From JAKVBK01 sp022447275 (lineage in GTDB: Bacteria; Pseudomonadota; Alphaproteobacteria; Rhodobacterales; Rhodobacteraceae): DNA of 64,000 nucleotides. Within the stretch, counting starts at the first letter, position 1; every line of letters begins with the position of its first letter. Below the pieces are notes generated by a model. The model was given only the letters and a program-made list of their open reading frames with translations. It searched no databases and was not told the origin of the DNA. Shown piece by piece: positions 62,730 to 64,000 of the stretch. The stretch spans positions 2,108,001-2,172,000 of the forward strand of contig CP138932.1 of NCBI GenBank assembly GCA_047125605.1. Direction: 5' to 3'. The position numbers and the translations under genes were made by a program.

Positions 62730-63410
62730 ATGAAACGTACAATACTGGCCGCACTATGTGCGATTGGCCTAGCAGGAGCAGCACAGGCTTCCCCTGTCTC
62801 ATTTGGAGCCCTCTCCAGTGACGATGATGGTCGCACGGACATTATCACCGATGCGCTGAACAATCTTGAATGGCTGCGTTGGGACCAGAATGCCGATCTG
62901 ACCTACGACCAAACGCGTGACTTGATCACCACAGGCGCGCGTGCAGGAGAAGGCTGGGCGATTGCCGATCTGGATAAAGTACAGGCGTTTACAGACGCGC
63001 TGCTGGACGGCCTGAACGATGGCTGCACGGCGTCGCAAACTTCTGCGATCTGCGCAAACGGTCTGCGGGACCTGCCCGCCCTGCTTGGCGTTGCCAACCG
63101 CACCGACAATTACGGTTTATTCATTGCGCCTAACGCAGCCAACGGAATACCTTCCCGAGCTGGGGCCATCATTGCGGTCACGCAAGCAAGCAACTCTCGA
63201 ATAGAAAAAATCAATGATGTAGATACGATCGCTAATCTTGACGAAATCGTCACCCCTCCAAACACCTATGGCACTCCTGCTTCATGGCTTCTCTACCGCG
63301 AAGCTGCTGCTGCCCCCGCCCCTGTGCCAGTGCCCACACCCCTGCCGCTTCTTGCTGCCGGCCTTGGCGGTTTGGGCTACTTGGCATCAGGCAAGCGTAA
63401 AATGCCCTGA
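62730..63410 (+). CDS. VPLPA-CTERM sorting domain protein
   Basis: A 226-aa exported protein from the ATG at 62730 (GGAGAG upstream). A signal peptide (TILAALCAIGLAGAAQA) is followed by a region with DNLEW-like aromatic repeats. The C terminus has the sorting signal: proline-rich VPVPTPLPLL, a hydrophobic helix AAGLGGLGYLA and a basic tail SGKRK. VPLPA-CTERM proteins are processed by exosortase-type enzymes and surface-attached in Rhodobacteraceae. No exosortase is visible nearby. Confidence 0.85.
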   Translation: MKRTILAALCAIGLAGAAQASPVSFGALSSDDDGRTDIITDALNNLEWLRWDQNADLTYDQTRDLITTGARAGEGWAIADLDKVQAFTDALLDGLNDGCTASQTSAICANGLRDLPALLGVANRTDNYGLFIAPNAANGIPSRAGAIIAVTQASNSRIEKINDVDTIANLDEIVTPPNTYGTPASWLLYREAAAAPAPVPVPTPLPLLAAGLGGLGYLASGKRKMP

Positions 63411-63794
63411 GCACCTACAAATTGACATAGGGGCGCTGCGGCCCAGCCTGTGCAGTAAATGTTGAAAATGGACCCCTTCGTCATTCCTCTAACGTGGCAA
63501 TGTATTGATTGCATATTAGTTGCTGCGGGCGCACGCGAAGGCGTACTTCACCGGTTAATGCCCGAAGAAACCTTCGACGGCTTTAATGCAGCTTCTAACT
63601 AAGACGTCGGTTCACTTCGTAGACCGTTTCCCCAATTAAAACAGACGCCTCGCCAGAGGTGGCTTAGTGCGTGGTACGCACCAAAATATACCGATTGGGG
63701 TACTTAAAGTATCCAAAGGATCATTAGCTTAGAGTTGTTGCGCCACTTACCCTGAGGCTGGCACCTGCCAATACTCTCCTCAAGGAGCGAACCG
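63411..63794. other. intergenic region with no supported gene
   Basis: About 380 nt between the VPLPA-CTERM gene and the last CDS. It is AT-richer than average and holds no convincing coding frame; the promoter of the last gene probably lies near 63700-63780. Confidence 0.5.
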
Positions 63795-64000
63795 ATGTCT
63801 GTGTACGAAATCGTCACGTTTCTCGGACCGAACAGCCCTAGTACATTCACATTTGACGCAAGTAGCGTTGAGGTTCTCCGAGTAGAAGACCCTGATGCAA
63901 ACTTCGGAGATAATAGTCCATTCCCACCCGAAGGATATAGCAATCAAATAGGGCAGAATGACGTTTTTGGGGCGCCTACGGCGGGACCTTTGATGACTGG
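63795..64000 (+). CDS. partial CDS truncated by window end
   Basis: An ATG with AAGGAG seven bases upstream opens a frame that runs off the window. The visible 68 residues begin MSVYEIVTFLGPNSPSTFTF and are Asp, Ser, Pro and Gly rich, resembling an extracellular or Hint-type beta domain. No signal peptide is seen. Without the remainder its family is not assignable. Confidence 0.6.
   Translation, partial: MSVYEIVTFLGPNSPSTFTFDASSVEVLRVEDPDANFGDNSPFPPEGYSNQIGQNDVFGAPTAGPLMT

Overview
The window is a chromosomal segment of a marine alphaproteobacterium of the Rhodobacterales (Roseobacter group). This rests on gene order and family content: acpS-lepB-rnc-era-DUF1491-recO, chvI-chvG-hprK-rapZ-EIIA-ptsH, accD-folC-zapE, a TIGR02300 acidic protein beside tRNA-Ala, several Hint-domain proteins and a VPLPA-CTERM protein. 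No database search was possible, so the lineage is an inference from these families.

Layout. 0-5 kb: beta-oxidation multienzyme (fadJ), an SMR efflux protein, a degenerate Hint protein and an EamA transporter. 5-11 kb: an operon-like run with an acyl-CoA synthetase, acpS, lepB, rnc, era, a DUF1491 protein and recO. 11-18 kb: pckA diverging from the chvI/chvG two-component genes, followed by the incomplete regulatory PTS (hprK, rapZ, EIIA-Man, HPr), linking envelope sensing and carbon status next to a gluconeogenic gene. 18-33 kb: housekeeping and small-molecule metabolism (acyltransferase, accD, folC, zapE, MFS, CPBP protease, ilvD, three uncharacterised proteins, an alpha/beta hydrolase-ornithine cyclodeaminase-HAD operon, formaldehyde detoxification by fghA, an AEC carrier and a TetR regulator). 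34-40 kb: motB-flgE-flgK-flgL-flgI flagellar genes with an AT-richer appearance.

40.2-53.3 kb is a 13.1-kb integrated element inserted at the 3' end of tRNA-Ala(GGC). It is bounded by exact 17-nt direct repeats. A tyrosine integrase lies next to the tRNA, and short repeats (TGCTGACC) with a conserved 14-bp spacing sit just inside both ends. Its main cargo is a tightly overlapped four-gene cluster: two C5-cytosine methyltransferases, a McrB-like AAA+ NTPase and a DUF2357/PD-(D/E)XK nuclease. This is the gene organisation of the LlaJI type of GTP-dependent restriction-modification system. The element also holds a serine resolvase with a candidate res site, a secreted SNase-like nuclease, a secreted protein of unknown function, a frameshifted glutaredoxin, a 1-kb repeat-rich non-coding stretch and several unrecognised small ORFs.

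53.3-64 kb returns to typical chromosome: TIGR02300 protein, YgjP-type metallopeptidase, GntR regulator, an intact Hint protein, rpsD with a structured leader, a fused oligopeptide-type ABC ATPase, urate catabolism (uraH, a puuE-uraD fusion), a second-type GAPDH, a VPLPA-CTERM surface protein behind twin palindromes, and a truncated CDS at the window edge.

The most interesting part is the tRNA-Ala island. Its restriction system belongs to a known but sparsely studied type. The flanking unknown ORFs, the repeats and the resolvase are not explained by it.
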